A DNA stretch of 64,000 bases, taken from contig NZ_CP104213.1 in NCBI RefSeq assembly GCF_025244745.1, forward strand, positions 427,501 to 491,500, given 5' to 3'. Shown here one piece after another: positions 45,412 to 53,565 of this stretch. How positions within the stretch are numbered: position 1 is the first letter of the stretch; each line of letters opens with the position of its first letter. Below the pieces are notes generated by a model. It worked only from the letters and a program-made list of their open reading frames with translations, had not been told where the DNA came from and did no database searches. This DNA is from Deinococcus rubellus (lineage in GTDB: Bacteria; Deinococcota; Deinococci; Deinococcales; Deinococcaceae). The position numbers and the translations under genes are program-made.

Positions 45412-46284
45412 ATGCCGAACATATCAACCCGCGCCAGCATGACGATTGGGGCCTTTTCGCACCTCAGCCGCCTCAGCATCAAGGCGCTGCGGCTCTACGA
45501 CGCGCTCGGCCTGCTCGCGCCCGCCTACACCGACGACGCCAGCGGCTACCGCTATTACGACCCCGCGCAGCTTGAGCGGGCCAGGCAGATCAGCTTGTTG
45601 CGTCAACTCGATTTGCCGCTGAGCGCCATTGCCGAGGTGCTGGACGCGCCGAGCAGCGAGCGCCGGGCGCGGTTTGAGCAGCTGTGGCAAAGCGTGGAAG
45701 CCGCCTACGCTCAGCGGCGCGAGCTGGCCGAGTATTTGCTGGGCCAGGTGTTCACCGATCAAAGGAGTAGCGATATGTCCCAGAGCGCCCTTTCAGAAAG
45801 CACCTTCACCCTTCAGCAGCGCTTCGTGCCGGAGCAGCAGATCGTCTCCATGACACGCCGGGTGCTGGTGCAAGACCTCCAGGGCTTGTTTGAAGATTCC
45901 AGTAAGCTGCTGCCCTTTATCACCGAGCAGGGCGCTCAGGTGGCCGGGCCGATGTTTGCCATCTATCACGGTGAGGTCAACAACGACAGCGATGGCCCGG
46001 TGGAGATCTGCTTTCCCTACAGGGGCGATCTCGTGGCAGAAGGCGAGTTCGTGCTGCGCCGAGAGAGCGCCCACCATGAAGCCTACGTCACCCTCACCAA
46101 GGCGCAATTCGTCTTTCCGCAGATTCTGGCGGCCTACGACGCGGCGCGGGCCTACGGCAACCAGCTCGGTCAGTGTGGTCAGCTGTCGCCGCGTGAGGTT
46201 TACAACCGCGCCTGGAACGATACCGGCCCGGATGATGTGGTGGGCGATGTGGCCTGGCCGTTTGTGCCAAGAGATCAAGCCTGA
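45412..46284 (+). CDS. MerR-family regulator with GyrI-like effector domain
   Basis: A 290-residue BmrR-type regulator. The winged helix-turn-helix (about 10-80) has SHLSRLSIKALRLYDALGLL and SGYRYYDPAQLERA. A dimerising helix follows to about 115, then a GyrI-like ligand domain (about 122-288). GGAGG lies 7 nt before ATG 45412. Inside the gene, AAAGGAG (45761-45767) sits exactly 7 nt before in-frame ATG 45775 at the domain junction, so a short form (169 residues) without the DNA-binding domain could also be made. The gene is convergent with the cyclodeaminase-like gene and overlaps it by 10 nt. Confidence 0.9.
   Translation: MPNISTRASMTIGAFSHLSRLSIKALRLYDALGLLAPAYTDDASGYRYYDPAQLERARQISLLRQLDLPLSAIAEVLDAPSSERRARFEQLWQSVEAAYAQRRELAEYLLGQVFTDQRSSDMSQSALSESTFTLQQRFVPEQQIVSMTRRVLVQDLQGLFEDSSKLLPFITEQGAQVAGPMFAIYHGEVNNDSDGPVEICFPYRGDLVAEGEFVLRRESAHHEAYVTLTKAQFVFPQILAAYDAARAYGNQLGQCGQLSPREVYNRAWNDTGPDDVVGDVAWPFVPRDQA
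45761..45777 (+). promoter_or_regulatory. Internal ribosome-binding site and ATG in the MerR-GyrI gene
   Basis: AAAGGAG, 7-nt spacer and ATG (45775) in frame at codon 122, at the junction of the DNA-binding and effector domains. It is as strong as the best gene-start signals in the window. Confidence 0.55.
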
Positions 46285-47141
46285 CTGAACAGTTTCTGCG
46301 CCAGCACCACTTCCGTGCCCGCCAGCCCCACCGACAGAAAGAGGGTGATGTCCTCCTCACGGCGGGGTGGCGGGCTCTGGACGCACTCGCTCAGCGCTCT
46401 CATGATTGCGGCGGAGAGGATAGGCCCGCCCGGAGTCGCGGCCAGTTGTGCCGGACTGTCGGTGACGATCAGGGTGCAGCGCTCGGCCAACTCCGGCGGA
46501 AACTCGCAGCCCTCTTTTTCCTTCGGCCCCAGCGTGCAGACATGCGTGCCGGGGTGCACCCAGTCGGCCTGAATGATGGGCTGGGCGCTGTTGGTCGCTA
46601 AGGTGAGCAAGTTACTTTCGGCGCAGACCTGCTCGGCACTCGCGGCAGCCTCGGCGGGCAGGGCCAGGGCGCGCAGCTCGGCAGCCAGCTTCTGGCGGTG
46701 GGCCGCGTCGCGGCTGTACACCAGAATCTGCGAGAGTGGGCGCACGGTGGCGACGGCCAGAGCATGCGCCTTCGCCTGGGTGCCGCTGCCGATCAGGCCG
46801 AGGCGCGAAGCATCCGGGCGGGCCAGCACATCGGCGGCCACCGCGCCCAGCGCCGAGGTTCGCAGCGGCCCCAGCGTGCTGCCCACGATCACGCCCTCCA
46901 CCTGGCCCTGGGTGTTCCAGACGGCCACCAACTGGTCTGAGCGTGGCGTTTTCACAACGGGATATACCCGAAAGCCGAACGCGTCCGGTGTCGTGCCCAC
47001 CGTGAAGGTCAGCCCAGCGGCGCTCAGGCGGGGCGGTGCGGTGAGTCGGCCCTGGGCATGGAGGCGCAAGGCCGCCCGCATCGCCTCGACTGCCTGGGCG
47101 ATGGGAAAGCGGGCCACATCGGTGTCGGTGAGCAGTCTCAT
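46275..47141 (-). CDS. Ornithine-cyclodeaminase / mu-crystallin family protein
   Basis: A 288-residue NAD(P)-dependent protein of the OCD/mu-crystallin family. The Rossmann site is GLIGSGTQAKAHALA (about 126-140), and the substrate arginine/lysine region (RVYPVVKTPR) is present. Members may be cyclodeaminases, imine reductases or dehydrogenases, so the reaction cannot be named. The ATG overlaps the TGA of the VOC gene (ATGA), and GGAGG is 5 nt upstream. It is the last gene of the seven-gene exporter operon. Confidence 0.85.
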   Translation of the reverse strand: MRLLTDTDVARFPIAQAVEAMRAALRLHAQGRLTAPPRLSAAGLTFTVGTTPDAFGFRVYPVVKTPRSDQLVAVWNTQGQVEGVIVGSTLGPLRTSALGAVAADVLARPDASRLGLIGSGTQAKAHALAVATVRPLSQILVYSRDAAHRQKLAAELRALALPAEAAASAEQVCAESNLLTLATNSAQPIIQADWVHPGTHVCTLGPKEKEGCEFPPELAERCTLIVTDSPAQLAATPGGPILSAAIMRALSECVQSPPPRREEDITLFLSVGLAGTEVVLAQKLFSQA

Positions 47142-47806
47142 GTCACCCTCCCGGGTGCGGCCTCCCACTCCGGTTCCAGGTCTCTGGCGGTGTCGGCCAG
47201 GGTCAGGCGCAGTGGCAAGTGGGCCGCCGCCTGCGCGGTGGGAAACCAGGGCCGCCCAAGCTCAACGACGATCAGCAGTCCCTCGTCGTCGCCCAGCGGC
47301 GTGAAGGCGCTGGAGGGGGTTCCAAAGACGCTCAGCCCAGGTTGCTGTTGAAGACGCTCCACATCTCGCTGCACGTCCCCAACAGGCCAGCCGATCTCGC
47401 TGACATTCAGCAAGCTGGCGGGGCCGAATGCCTGCGACGAAGCATTGGCAAGGCGGTGGCGGGCAATACACTCCAGAATATTGCCGTCCGGGTCGCGGAA
47501 GTAGAACATCCGGGCGTTCCAGGCAGCGCTGGCGGTAAATTCGTCGTTGCCGTCTTCTTCCAGCAGCGCTGCTCTCTGCTGAATCCAGCTCTTGGCCTCT
47601 GCCACCTGATTTTCAGGAATGTTGAAGGCGAAATGATACACGCCGTGCCGCTCCGGCCGTAAACGAAAAGTCAGGCGGGTGCGGCCCACCTGTACCGAAA
47701 ATCCAGAGTCGGAACTTTCCAGTAGGGTCAGCCCCAGGATCTCCGCGTAAAACTGTTTCTGCGCCTCCAGATTGTGGCAGGCCAGTTCCAGCGCCGTGAT
47801 TTTCAC
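47138..47806 (-). CDS. VOC (glyoxalase/bleomycin-resistance) family protein
   Basis: A 222-residue protein with a VOC metal-site module at about 5-118 (LELACHNLEAQKQFYAEILGL; FYFRDPDGNILEC) and a looser C-terminal half. Members are dioxygenases, isomerases or antibiotic-binding resistance proteins. Given its place after an ABC exporter and two-component system, a resistance or stress role is possible. GTG 47806 overlaps the response-regulator stop (GTGA), with AAGGG upstream. Confidence 0.82.
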   Translation of the reverse strand: MKITALELACHNLEAQKQFYAEILGLTLLESSDSGFSVQVGRTRLTFRLRPERHGVYHFAFNIPENQVAEAKSWIQQRAALLEEDGNDEFTASAAWNARMFYFRDPDGNILECIARHRLANASSQAFGPASLLNVSEIGWPVGDVQRDVERLQQQPGLSVFGTPSSAFTPLGDDEGLLIVVELGRPWFPTAQAAAHLPLRLTLADTARDLEPEWEAAPGRVT

Positions 47807-48405
47807 AGCCAACCCTTCTCTCTGGCGGCCCGTGCCGCCTCCACCCGGCCCCCCACGCCCAGCTTGCCGATGGCCTCCGAGAGGTAGTTTCTGACGGTGC
47901 CCTCCGAGAGTTTGAGGGTGTGGGCAATCGCGGCGGTGCTGGCCCCGCTCTCAGCCTCAGCCAGCACCTGGCGCTCACGCTCGGTCAGCGGCGACTGGGC
48001 TTCCCAGGCTTCCTCGGCCAGCGTGGGATCAATCGCCCGCCCGCCTGCCTGGACGCGCCGAATGGCGTCGGCCAGCTCGGCGGCGGGTGCGTCCTTGAGC
48101 AGGTACCCGCGTGCGCCCACGTCCAGCGCCCGGCGCAGGTAGCCGCTGCGGGCAAAGGTGGTTACGATGATGACGCGGGTGGCGGGCAGGCTCTCGCGCA
48201 CTTTGGCGGCCAGATCGAGTCCGCTCAGCCGGGGCATTTCAATGTCGGTCACCAGTACATCCGGCTTGAGCGCCAGGGCCAGTTCCAGTGCCTGCTCACC
48301 GTTGGCCGCGCCGCCCACCACGTCCAGATCGTCTTCCAGTGACAGCAGCGCCGAGAGTGCGCCCAGCACCAGCGCCTGATCCTCGGCCAGCAAAACGCGG
48401 ATCAC
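47803..48405 (-). CDS. NarL/LuxR-type response regulator
   Basis: A 200-residue regulator with a receiver domain (phosphoacceptor D54 in VTDIEMP; K in LLKDAPA) and a C-terminal LuxR-type helix-turn-helix (LTERERQVLAEAESG; LKLSEGTVRNYLSEAIGKLG). It resembles DesR/LiaR and is the partner of the overlapping sensor kinase (ATGA overlap). It probably controls the operon that encodes it. Confidence 0.93.
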   Translation of the reverse strand: MIRVLLAEDQALVLGALSALLSLEDDLDVVGGAANGEQALELALALKPDVLVTDIEMPRLSGLDLAAKVRESLPATRVIIVTTFARSGYLRRALDVGARGYLLKDAPAAELADAIRRVQAGGRAIDPTLAEEAWEAQSPLTERERQVLAEAESGASTAAIAHTLKLSEGTVRNYLSEAIGKLGVGGRVEAARAAREKGWL

Positions 48406-49580
48406 GCCGTCGCCTTCTTGAGTGCGGACCGCTGTGAGGGCTGGGCAACGGGAAAATGGGCGCTCAGCCGCGTGCCGCCCTCGCCCTCGCGTTTCAGCTC
48501 GCCGCCCAGGGCGCGCACCCGCTCGCGCATGCCAGTCAGGCCGCTGCCCTCGGGGCCAAGGCCGCCCACCCCGTCGTCTCTGACTTCCAGCCAGTACGCC
48601 TCGCCGCGCTGCTCAATCACGACGGTGCAGCTCTGGGCGCGGGCGTGGCGCACGATGTTGGTCACGGCCTCGCGCAGCACCATGCTGATTCCGGCTTCGG
48701 TGGCGGGCGGCAGTTCCAGCAGGGGCCGCTCCAGCACCAGGCGCACACCCGCCGCGTCCAGGGCCACCTTGCTGCGGGCCAGTTCGGCGCTCAGGCCGCT
48801 GCCCTTGTAGCCCTGCACGGCGGCGCGGACTTCACTCAGGGCCTCACGCGAAATGCGCTCCACCTCGCGGATCTCTTCTATGGCGCGGGCCGGATTCTTC
48901 TCGGCCAACTTGCTGGCGAGTTCACTTTTCAGCACAATCACGCTCAGCGTGTGGCCCAGCAGATCGTGCAGGTCGCGGGCAATCCGCTCGCGCTCGGCGT
49001 CGGCGGCCAGCTTTTCCTTTTCCAGTTGCACTTCCTCCAGGCGCTCCTGGGCCATGCCCTGACGGAACCCGGCGTGGTTGCCGTACATGGCGAAGCTGGA
49101 GAGCAGCAGCACCTGCACGATGTCGAGCACGCCCAGTGGCGGCGCACCCAGCCAGCCCGGCACGAACATGGCAAAAACAGCCACGATCAATCCCCACAGC
49201 GCCACCCGGAAGCTGCGCTGGAATCCGGCGACGGCGGCAGCGTAGACCAGAAAGGTAAAGCCGTTGCCGCTGAGCACGCCGGGCAGCAGCGTGAGTCCGG
49301 CGAACATCACCAGGCACCACAGGTAGCCTGCCAGCACCCACAGTTGATGAGTCTCCAGGTGTCGGGCGTGGCGAACGCGGGCCTCGCGTTGGCTGTAGAG
49401 CTGCATCCACAACCAGACAAACACGGCGACGCCCAGCATGATCAGCAGCTTGATGATCTCCGGCGTGCTGCTGCTGAGCACTCCCGAGATGGGGAAGTAC
49501 AGATACACCAGCCAGACCAGCGGAAAGAGACGCCAGAAGCGTCCCCAGTTGGGTTTCTTGACGACTCCCGGTGTCTGCAT
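48402..49580 (-). CDS. DesK-like membrane sensor histidine kinase
   Basis: A 392-residue kinase. Five to six membrane helices (about 15-168) with almost no extracellular loops suggest sensing within the membrane. A HisKA_3 domain with H205 (ARDLHDLLGHTLSVIV) and an ATPase domain (MVLREAVTNIVRHARA; DDGVGGLG) follow. It overlaps the regulator gene by 4 nt and lies 31 nt after the ABC permease gene. GGAG is directly before the ATG. Confidence 0.93.
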   Translation of the reverse strand: MQTPGVVKKPNWGRFWRLFPLVWLVYLYFPISGVLSSSTPEIIKLLIMLGVAVFVWLWMQLYSQREARVRHARHLETHQLWVLAGYLWCLVMFAGLTLLPGVLSGNGFTFLVYAAAVAGFQRSFRVALWGLIVAVFAMFVPGWLGAPPLGVLDIVQVLLLSSFAMYGNHAGFRQGMAQERLEEVQLEKEKLAADAERERIARDLHDLLGHTLSVIVLKSELASKLAEKNPARAIEEIREVERISREALSEVRAAVQGYKGSGLSAELARSKVALDAAGVRLVLERPLLELPPATEAGISMVLREAVTNIVRHARAQSCTVVIEQRGEAYWLEVRDDGVGGLGPEGSGLTGMRERVRALGGELKREGEGGTRLSAHFPVAQPSQRSALKKATA

Positions 49581-49611
49581 CTCCCCTCCCCTGCGGCCTA
49601 CCCCCTACCGC

Positions 49612-50403
49612 TCAGCGCCGTGTCTCGGCCCGGCCTGCCGCCCAGCGGGCGATCAGCAGGAACACGGCAGAGTACCCGGCCAGCCAGGCCCAGTGCGTCC
49701 ATTCTGCACCCTGTCCGGCTCCCAGGGCGCTCCAGCCGAGCTGACCGTAGTGATAGGCGGGCAGGTACGGTGCAATCGTCTTGACGAAAGCGGGGGCCAC
49801 TTCCAGTGGAATGAAGATGCCCGAGGCGAACATCATCGGCAGCGAGATCAGGTTGGCGACGCCCACTGCCGCGTCCGGCCCGACCAGCAGGCCCAGTGCC
49901 AGCCCCAGCAGCGCGAACGGCACCATGCCCAGCAGCAGCCGCACCAGCACGCTGAAAAACATCGGCACGCTCAGCCAGACGTGTCCGACCAGCCCTGCGA
50001 AGAGGCACAGCGCCACGAAGCTGAGCAGGCCCATTACCAGTGAGGCAGTGATTTTGGCTCCGAAGATGGCGACGGGCGAAACCGGCGCGATTCGGAGCTG
50101 ACGCCACCAGCCTGAGGCCCGCTCGGAAGCCACCGCCACCCCGAAGCCGTACATGGCCGTGGTGATCAGCCCGTAGGCGGCATACGACACCAGCATGTAC
50201 TGCCCGGCGTTGACACCGCTCAGTTTGCCGCTGGCGTTGGGCAGCCCCCACAGCGCAAAGAACAGAATCGGAAGCAGCAACGCCGGAATCAGATAAGAAC
50301 GGTTTCTCAGCAGCCTCACAACCTCGGCGCGGGCCAGGGCCATGAAGGGGCGCAGGGGTGAGGCGATGTGGCGGGCAGTGGCCGGAACGTTAGAAGTGGT
50401 CAT
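49612..50403 (-). CDS. ABC-2-type exporter permease
   Basis: A 263-residue membrane protein with six helices, starting LRPFMALARAEVVRLLRNRSYL, the usual amphipathic lead of ABC-2 permeases. The first half ends in the ABC-2 pattern ERASGWWRQLRIAPVSPVAI. It acts with the ATPase at 50957. Its start overlaps the stop of the 186-residue membrane protein by 4 nt (ATGA). Confidence 0.9.
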   Translation of the reverse strand: MTTSNVPATARHIASPLRPFMALARAEVVRLLRNRSYLIPALLLPILFFALWGLPNASGKLSGVNAGQYMLVSYAAYGLITTAMYGFGVAVASERASGWWRQLRIAPVSPVAIFGAKITASLVMGLLSFVALCLFAGLVGHVWLSVPMFFSVLVRLLLGMVPFALLGLALGLLVGPDAAVGVANLISLPMMFASGIFIPLEVAPAFVKTIAPYLPAYHYGQLGWSALGAGQGAEWTHWAWLAGYSAVFLLIARWAAGRAETRR

Positions 50404-50960
50404 ACAGTTGCTCCTTTTGCGCGGCTCAGCACGCCGAAGCTGTACACGATCTGGTAGGCGACGAACACGGCAAAGAGGGCGAAGGTCAGCGGGCTGCCGG
50501 AGGTGAAGGTGCTGGCGTTGAACTGGCTGGGGTCAAACGCGTTGCCCGACGGGTTGTAAAACTGGCCTCCCAGAACAACCGGCACCACCCGCCACAGCAG
50601 CCGCGCCACGAACAGCACGAACACCGCGCTGCCGATCCAGACATTCGGGACGTAGCCAACGGCCGCGCCCGCCGCATCTCGATTAAAGCGGGTGTGATGC
50701 AGTGACCACCACGCCAGCCCCGCACCGATGAGCAATCCCGCCGCGCCTGCGCCGTAGCTCGTCAGCGTATGCGGCGCAACCAAGGTCAGCAGCAGCAGCA
50801 CGCCCAGAATGATCGAGCGGGTGTTCAGGCGGCGGCGACCACGGACGTCCAGCGGCTGCGCGCCTACCGTATAGCGGAAGCGCCGAACCAGTATCCAGAT
50901 GGTCAGCAGGCCGCCGCCCAGAATCGGCCATAAGCTGGGATGAATGGGCGAGGCAGTCAT
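50400..50960 (-). CDS. Membrane protein of unknown function between exporter genes
   Basis: A 186-residue protein with about five hydrophobic helices (for example LGVLLLLTLVAPHTL and LFAVFVAYQIVYSFGVLSR) and a basic loop after helix 1. The helix spacing is like DUF1453/CcdC-type proteins, but this is not certain. It overlaps both neighbours by 4 nt, so it is likely part of the exporter or its sensing module. Confidence 0.65.
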   Translation of the reverse strand: MTASPIHPSLWPILGGGLLTIWILVRRFRYTVGAQPLDVRGRRRLNTRSIILGVLLLLTLVAPHTLTSYGAGAAGLLIGAGLAWWSLHHTRFNRDAAGAAVGYVPNVWIGSAVFVLFVARLLWRVVPVVLGGQFYNPSGNAFDPSQFNASTFTSGSPLTFALFAVFVAYQIVYSFGVLSRAKGATV

Positions 50961-51865
50961 GCGCTCACCGCCGCAGAAGTCAACTGGTCGTTGGTCAGGC
51001 TCAGGAAAGCGTCTTCCAGACTGGCCCGCGTGACTTCCAGGTTGCTCAACTCGGGTGCGGCGCTGAGGGCGGCCCGTACCAGCGTTTCGGGCGTGCGGGT
51101 GCTGAAGGTGACCTGTCCCGCCTGCCCGATGTCCAGCGTCTCGGCTCCCGGCAAGGCGTGCAACTCGGCGGCGCTGAGGACGCTAATGAAGCGTACCCGG
51201 CTGAGGCCCACCCGCTCCCGCACACTCCCCGGCGTCCCGTCGGCCACCACGCGGCCCTTGTTCAGCACGATCACCCGGTCGGCGGTGCGGTCTACTTCTT
51301 CCAGCATATGGGTGGTCAGCAGCACCGTGCAGCCGCCTTCGCGCAGCTCGGCGATGCCCTGCCAGAAGGCGGCGCGGCCCTGAACGTCCATCGCCGCCGT
51401 CGGCTCGTCGAGCAGCAGCAGCCTGGGCTGGCCCACCACCGCCAGCGCGAAGCTCAGTCGCCGCTTCTGGCCGCCCGACAATCCGCTGACGCGTTGTTTG
51501 GCCTGCTCCACCAAGCCGGAGAGCGCGAGCGCTTTGTCCACCGTCATCGGCTGCGGGTAGAGTGCGGCGTAGAGGGCCACCAGTTCGCGCACGCTGAGGC
51601 CGGAGGGCACGTTGATGTCCTGAAGCATCGCGCCGATGCCCGTGCGGGTGCTGACCTCGCGGGGGTCCGCGCCCAGCACCCGCACCGTGCCGGACGTCGG
51701 CTGGCTCAGGCCCAGCATCAGATCGATGGCGGTGGTCTTGCCCGCGCCGTTGGGGCCGAGCAGGGCGCTGAGCTGCCCGGCCTTCAGCTCCAGGTTGAGA
51801 TCGGTGAGGGCCATGACCGGGCCGAAGCGCTGGGAAATTCCTTCGAAGCAAACCACGTCATTCAT
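50957..51865 (-). CDS. ABC-2 exporter ATP-binding protein
   Basis: A 302-residue ATPase with Walker A GPNGAGKTT (about 37-45), signature LSGGQKRRLSFAL, Walker B LLLLDEPTAAMD and the switch His in LLTTHMLEE. A C-terminal extension (about 215-302) is typical of drug or lantibiotic exporters. It is the first gene of a seven-gene operon of mostly 4-nt overlaps running to 46275. The region upstream holds a palindrome and tandem repeats. Confidence 0.93.
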   Translation of the reverse strand: MNDVVCFEGISQRFGPVMALTDLNLELKAGQLSALLGPNGAGKTTAIDLMLGLSQPTSGTVRVLGADPREVSTRTGIGAMLQDINVPSGLSVRELVALYAALYPQPMTVDKALALSGLVEQAKQRVSGLSGGQKRRLSFALAVVGQPRLLLLDEPTAAMDVQGRAAFWQGIAELREGGCTVLLTTHMLEEVDRTADRVIVLNKGRVVADGTPGSVRERVGLSRVRFISVLSAAELHALPGAETLDIGQAGQVTFSTRTPETLVRAALSAAPELSNLEVTRASLEDAFLSLTNDQLTSAAVSA

Positions 51866-51924
51866 GGGTTCAGTGTGGTCCTGGATGATTCGTCAGTGTA
51901 GTGAGTGGCGTCAGGGCTGGAAGG

Positions 51925-51936
51925 TGACAGGTGTCA
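51925..51936. promoter_or_regulatory. Palindrome TGACAGGTGTCA upstream of the exporter operon
   Basis: Half-sites TGACA and TGTCA around GG, about 60 nt upstream of the ATPase start. It is a candidate operator for the operon's response regulator. Confidence 0.4.
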
Positions 51937-51940
51937 TCCC

Positions 51941-51998
51941 CAGTGCTGATTCAACCCAGGGCTGATTCAACTCAGCGCCGATTCAATTCAGTGCTGGG
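51941..51998. repeat. 16-bp tandem repeat, 3.6 copies
   Basis: Units CAGTGCTGATTCAACC, CAGGGCTGATTCAACT, CAGCGCCGATTCAATT and partial CAGTGCTGGG lie head to tail between the divergent exporter operon and the 204-residue protein gene. The steady 16-bp period suggests an array of protein-binding sites. Confidence 0.75.
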
Positions 51999-52075
51999 CC
52001 GCTCTCCTTCCCCACCCCCCATCCGCCGCGCCTTGAACGTGGCTTAAGCCGCCGCCGCAGGAGGCCGAAACTCGC

Positions 52076-52081
52076 TAGACT
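52076..52081 (+). promoter_or_regulatory. -10 box TAGACT for the gene at 52089
   Basis: TAGACT lies 7 nt before the ATG at 52089. Confidence 0.45.
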
Positions 52082-52088
52082 GCTGGGC

Positions 52089-52703
52089 ATGTCCGATGCC
52101 ACCGATGTCGTCCGCGAGGCGCTGCGCGCCGCCCTGAGTGCCTGGGCGGTGGCTGAGGTACGCGGTGACCAGGCCCGCGTGCTGCCCGTGCCCGACCTCG
52201 ATACCCTGGCCGAGCACCTGAGTGCCGCCGACGCGGCCTGGGGGCTGACCTGGGCCTGCGACGCCGCCGCGCCTCCGCTGGTCCGCGCCCGCCTGAGCCT
52301 GGGCGGCGCGGTGCGTGAGGGCCTCAGCGGTGGGCACAGCCTGGAAGACGCCAAGAAACTGGCGCTGGCCGACGCTTTCAGGTACTTCGGGGTGTCCAGC
52401 ACGCTGGAAGCGCCCTGGGTCGAGTACGATCCCGACGATGGTCCCAACGTCAGCGAACTCGGCGGCCTGAACGAGTTGCCCACTTCCCAGCCGCGCCGTG
52501 ACTCGCCGCGCCCCCTGCCGCCTCAGGTGCCGCTTGACCCCCAGCTGAGCAGGGCACGCGCCCACATTGATACCCTGATGGAGCAACTGCGCGAGGCGGG
52601 CAAGGGCGGCGAGGCCACCCGGCTGCTGCTGCGCGGCTACGGCGAGACGGTGGACGAGAGCCGGGCCATCTACAAAGAGCTTCAGGCCCTTCAGCGGCGC
52701 TAG
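52089..52703 (+). CDS. Putative Rad52-fold / DdrA-like protein
   Basis: A 204-residue protein. Residues about 55-115 (VRARLSLGGAVREGLSGG; SLEDAKKLALADAFRYFGV) follow the pattern of Rad52-fold annealing proteins such as DdrA: a strand with a Gly-Arg turn, then a helix ending in a short FG segment. A Pro-rich linker and a charged helical tail follow. The similarity is weak and the protein is shorter than DdrA, so the call is tentative. The metallophosphoesterase gene follows after 12 nt, likely in the same transcript. Confidence 0.45.
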   Translation: MSDATDVVREALRAALSAWAVAEVRGDQARVLPVPDLDTLAEHLSAADAAWGLTWACDAAAPPLVRARLSLGGAVREGLSGGHSLEDAKKLALADAFRYFGVSSTLEAPWVEYDPDDGPNVSELGGLNELPTSQPRRDSPRPLPPQVPLDPQLSRARAHIDTLMEQLREAGKGGEATRLLLRGYGETVDESRAIYKELQALQRR

Positions 52704-52715
52704 GCGAGTCAGCAG

Positions 52716-53483
52716 ATGACCATCCGTAAATTTATTGCCATCGGCGACGTTCACGCCGACTTCGACACCATGTGGGCGGCGCTCCGGGCGGCAAGTTGCG
52801 CTGACGCTCACGGCCAGCCGACCCCCCCGGTGCGTCAGGGCTTTTATCAGGTCGTGTTTATCGGTGATCTGGTGCATCCCAAGAACCTTGGCGAGTATGC
52901 CCGGCTCACCGGTCTGAGCACCTTCGACGCGCGCAACGAGGACCATCTCTTCGCTGCCGCCCGCCAGCAGGTCCGCGAACTCGAAAAGCTGCAGGCCTTT
53001 CAGAAGTCCGCGCCCACCTCAGTGCATTTCATTCTGGGCAACCACGACGACGGCGTGGTCCATCACCGCTACCAGCTCGGCACCAGCGGTGGGCTGACCC
53101 ATGATGAGTTCGACCCGGAGCGCGGCGGCGTGGTCTTGCCCGACCACCTGCGCCACTGGTTTCAGGGGTTTTTGCGCGAGCTGCGGGTGGGCCGGGTGCA
53201 ATTTGCCCACGTGGGGCCGCTGCCCGCCTTCGCGTACTACGACGATCTGTTCTACACCGATCACGGGCCCAAACGCTGGTGGCACGACACCCCCGAATAC
53301 GTGATGATGGCTGACCTGGCCTACGGCATCTACGGCCACACCCAGATGCACGGCGGTATTCACCTGGAGGAAGCGGCCTGCTTCGCCATGATCGACGCTC
53401 TGCCGGACCGCGAGTACCTGGAGTTGCTGCTCGACCCCGACCAGCACAATCCGGTGCTGAGTGTGCGGGCCGTGCCGTTCTGA
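52716..53483 (+). CDS. Calcineurin-like metallophosphoesterase
   Basis: A 255-residue enzyme with the full dinuclear-metal motif set: GDVHADF (9-15), GDLVHP, GNHDD, and GHTQMHGG near the end. It hydrolyses phosphate esters; the substrate is unknown. It follows the Rad52-like gene by 12 nt, which suggests an operon. Confidence 0.88.
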   Translation: MTIRKFIAIGDVHADFDTMWAALRAASCADAHGQPTPPVRQGFYQVVFIGDLVHPKNLGEYARLTGLSTFDARNEDHLFAAARQQVRELEKLQAFQKSAPTSVHFILGNHDDGVVHHRYQLGTSGGLTHDEFDPERGGVVLPDHLRHWFQGFLRELRVGRVQFAHVGPLPAFAYYDDLFYTDHGPKRWWHDTPEYVMMADLAYGIYGHTQMHGGIHLEEAACFAMIDALPDREYLELLLDPDQHNPVLSVRAVPF

Positions 53484-53553
53484 GCTGTCCAGACCCAGTG
53501 CCCGCAGAAACTTGAGTGTCACACCTGGCACGCCCGGCCCCTCCCCTGCCCGC

Positions 53554-53559
53554 TAGACT
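53554..53559 (+). promoter_or_regulatory. -10 box TAGACT for mnmG
   Basis: TAGACT lies 6 nt before the ATG at 53566. Confidence 0.5.
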
Positions 53560-53565
53560 GATCCA

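Noticed and set aside
51925..51936. TGACAGGTGTCA as a DdrO radiation/desiccation motif
   Set aside because: It lacks the outer TTA/TAA and the 17-bp length; it does not fit the consensus beyond TGACA.
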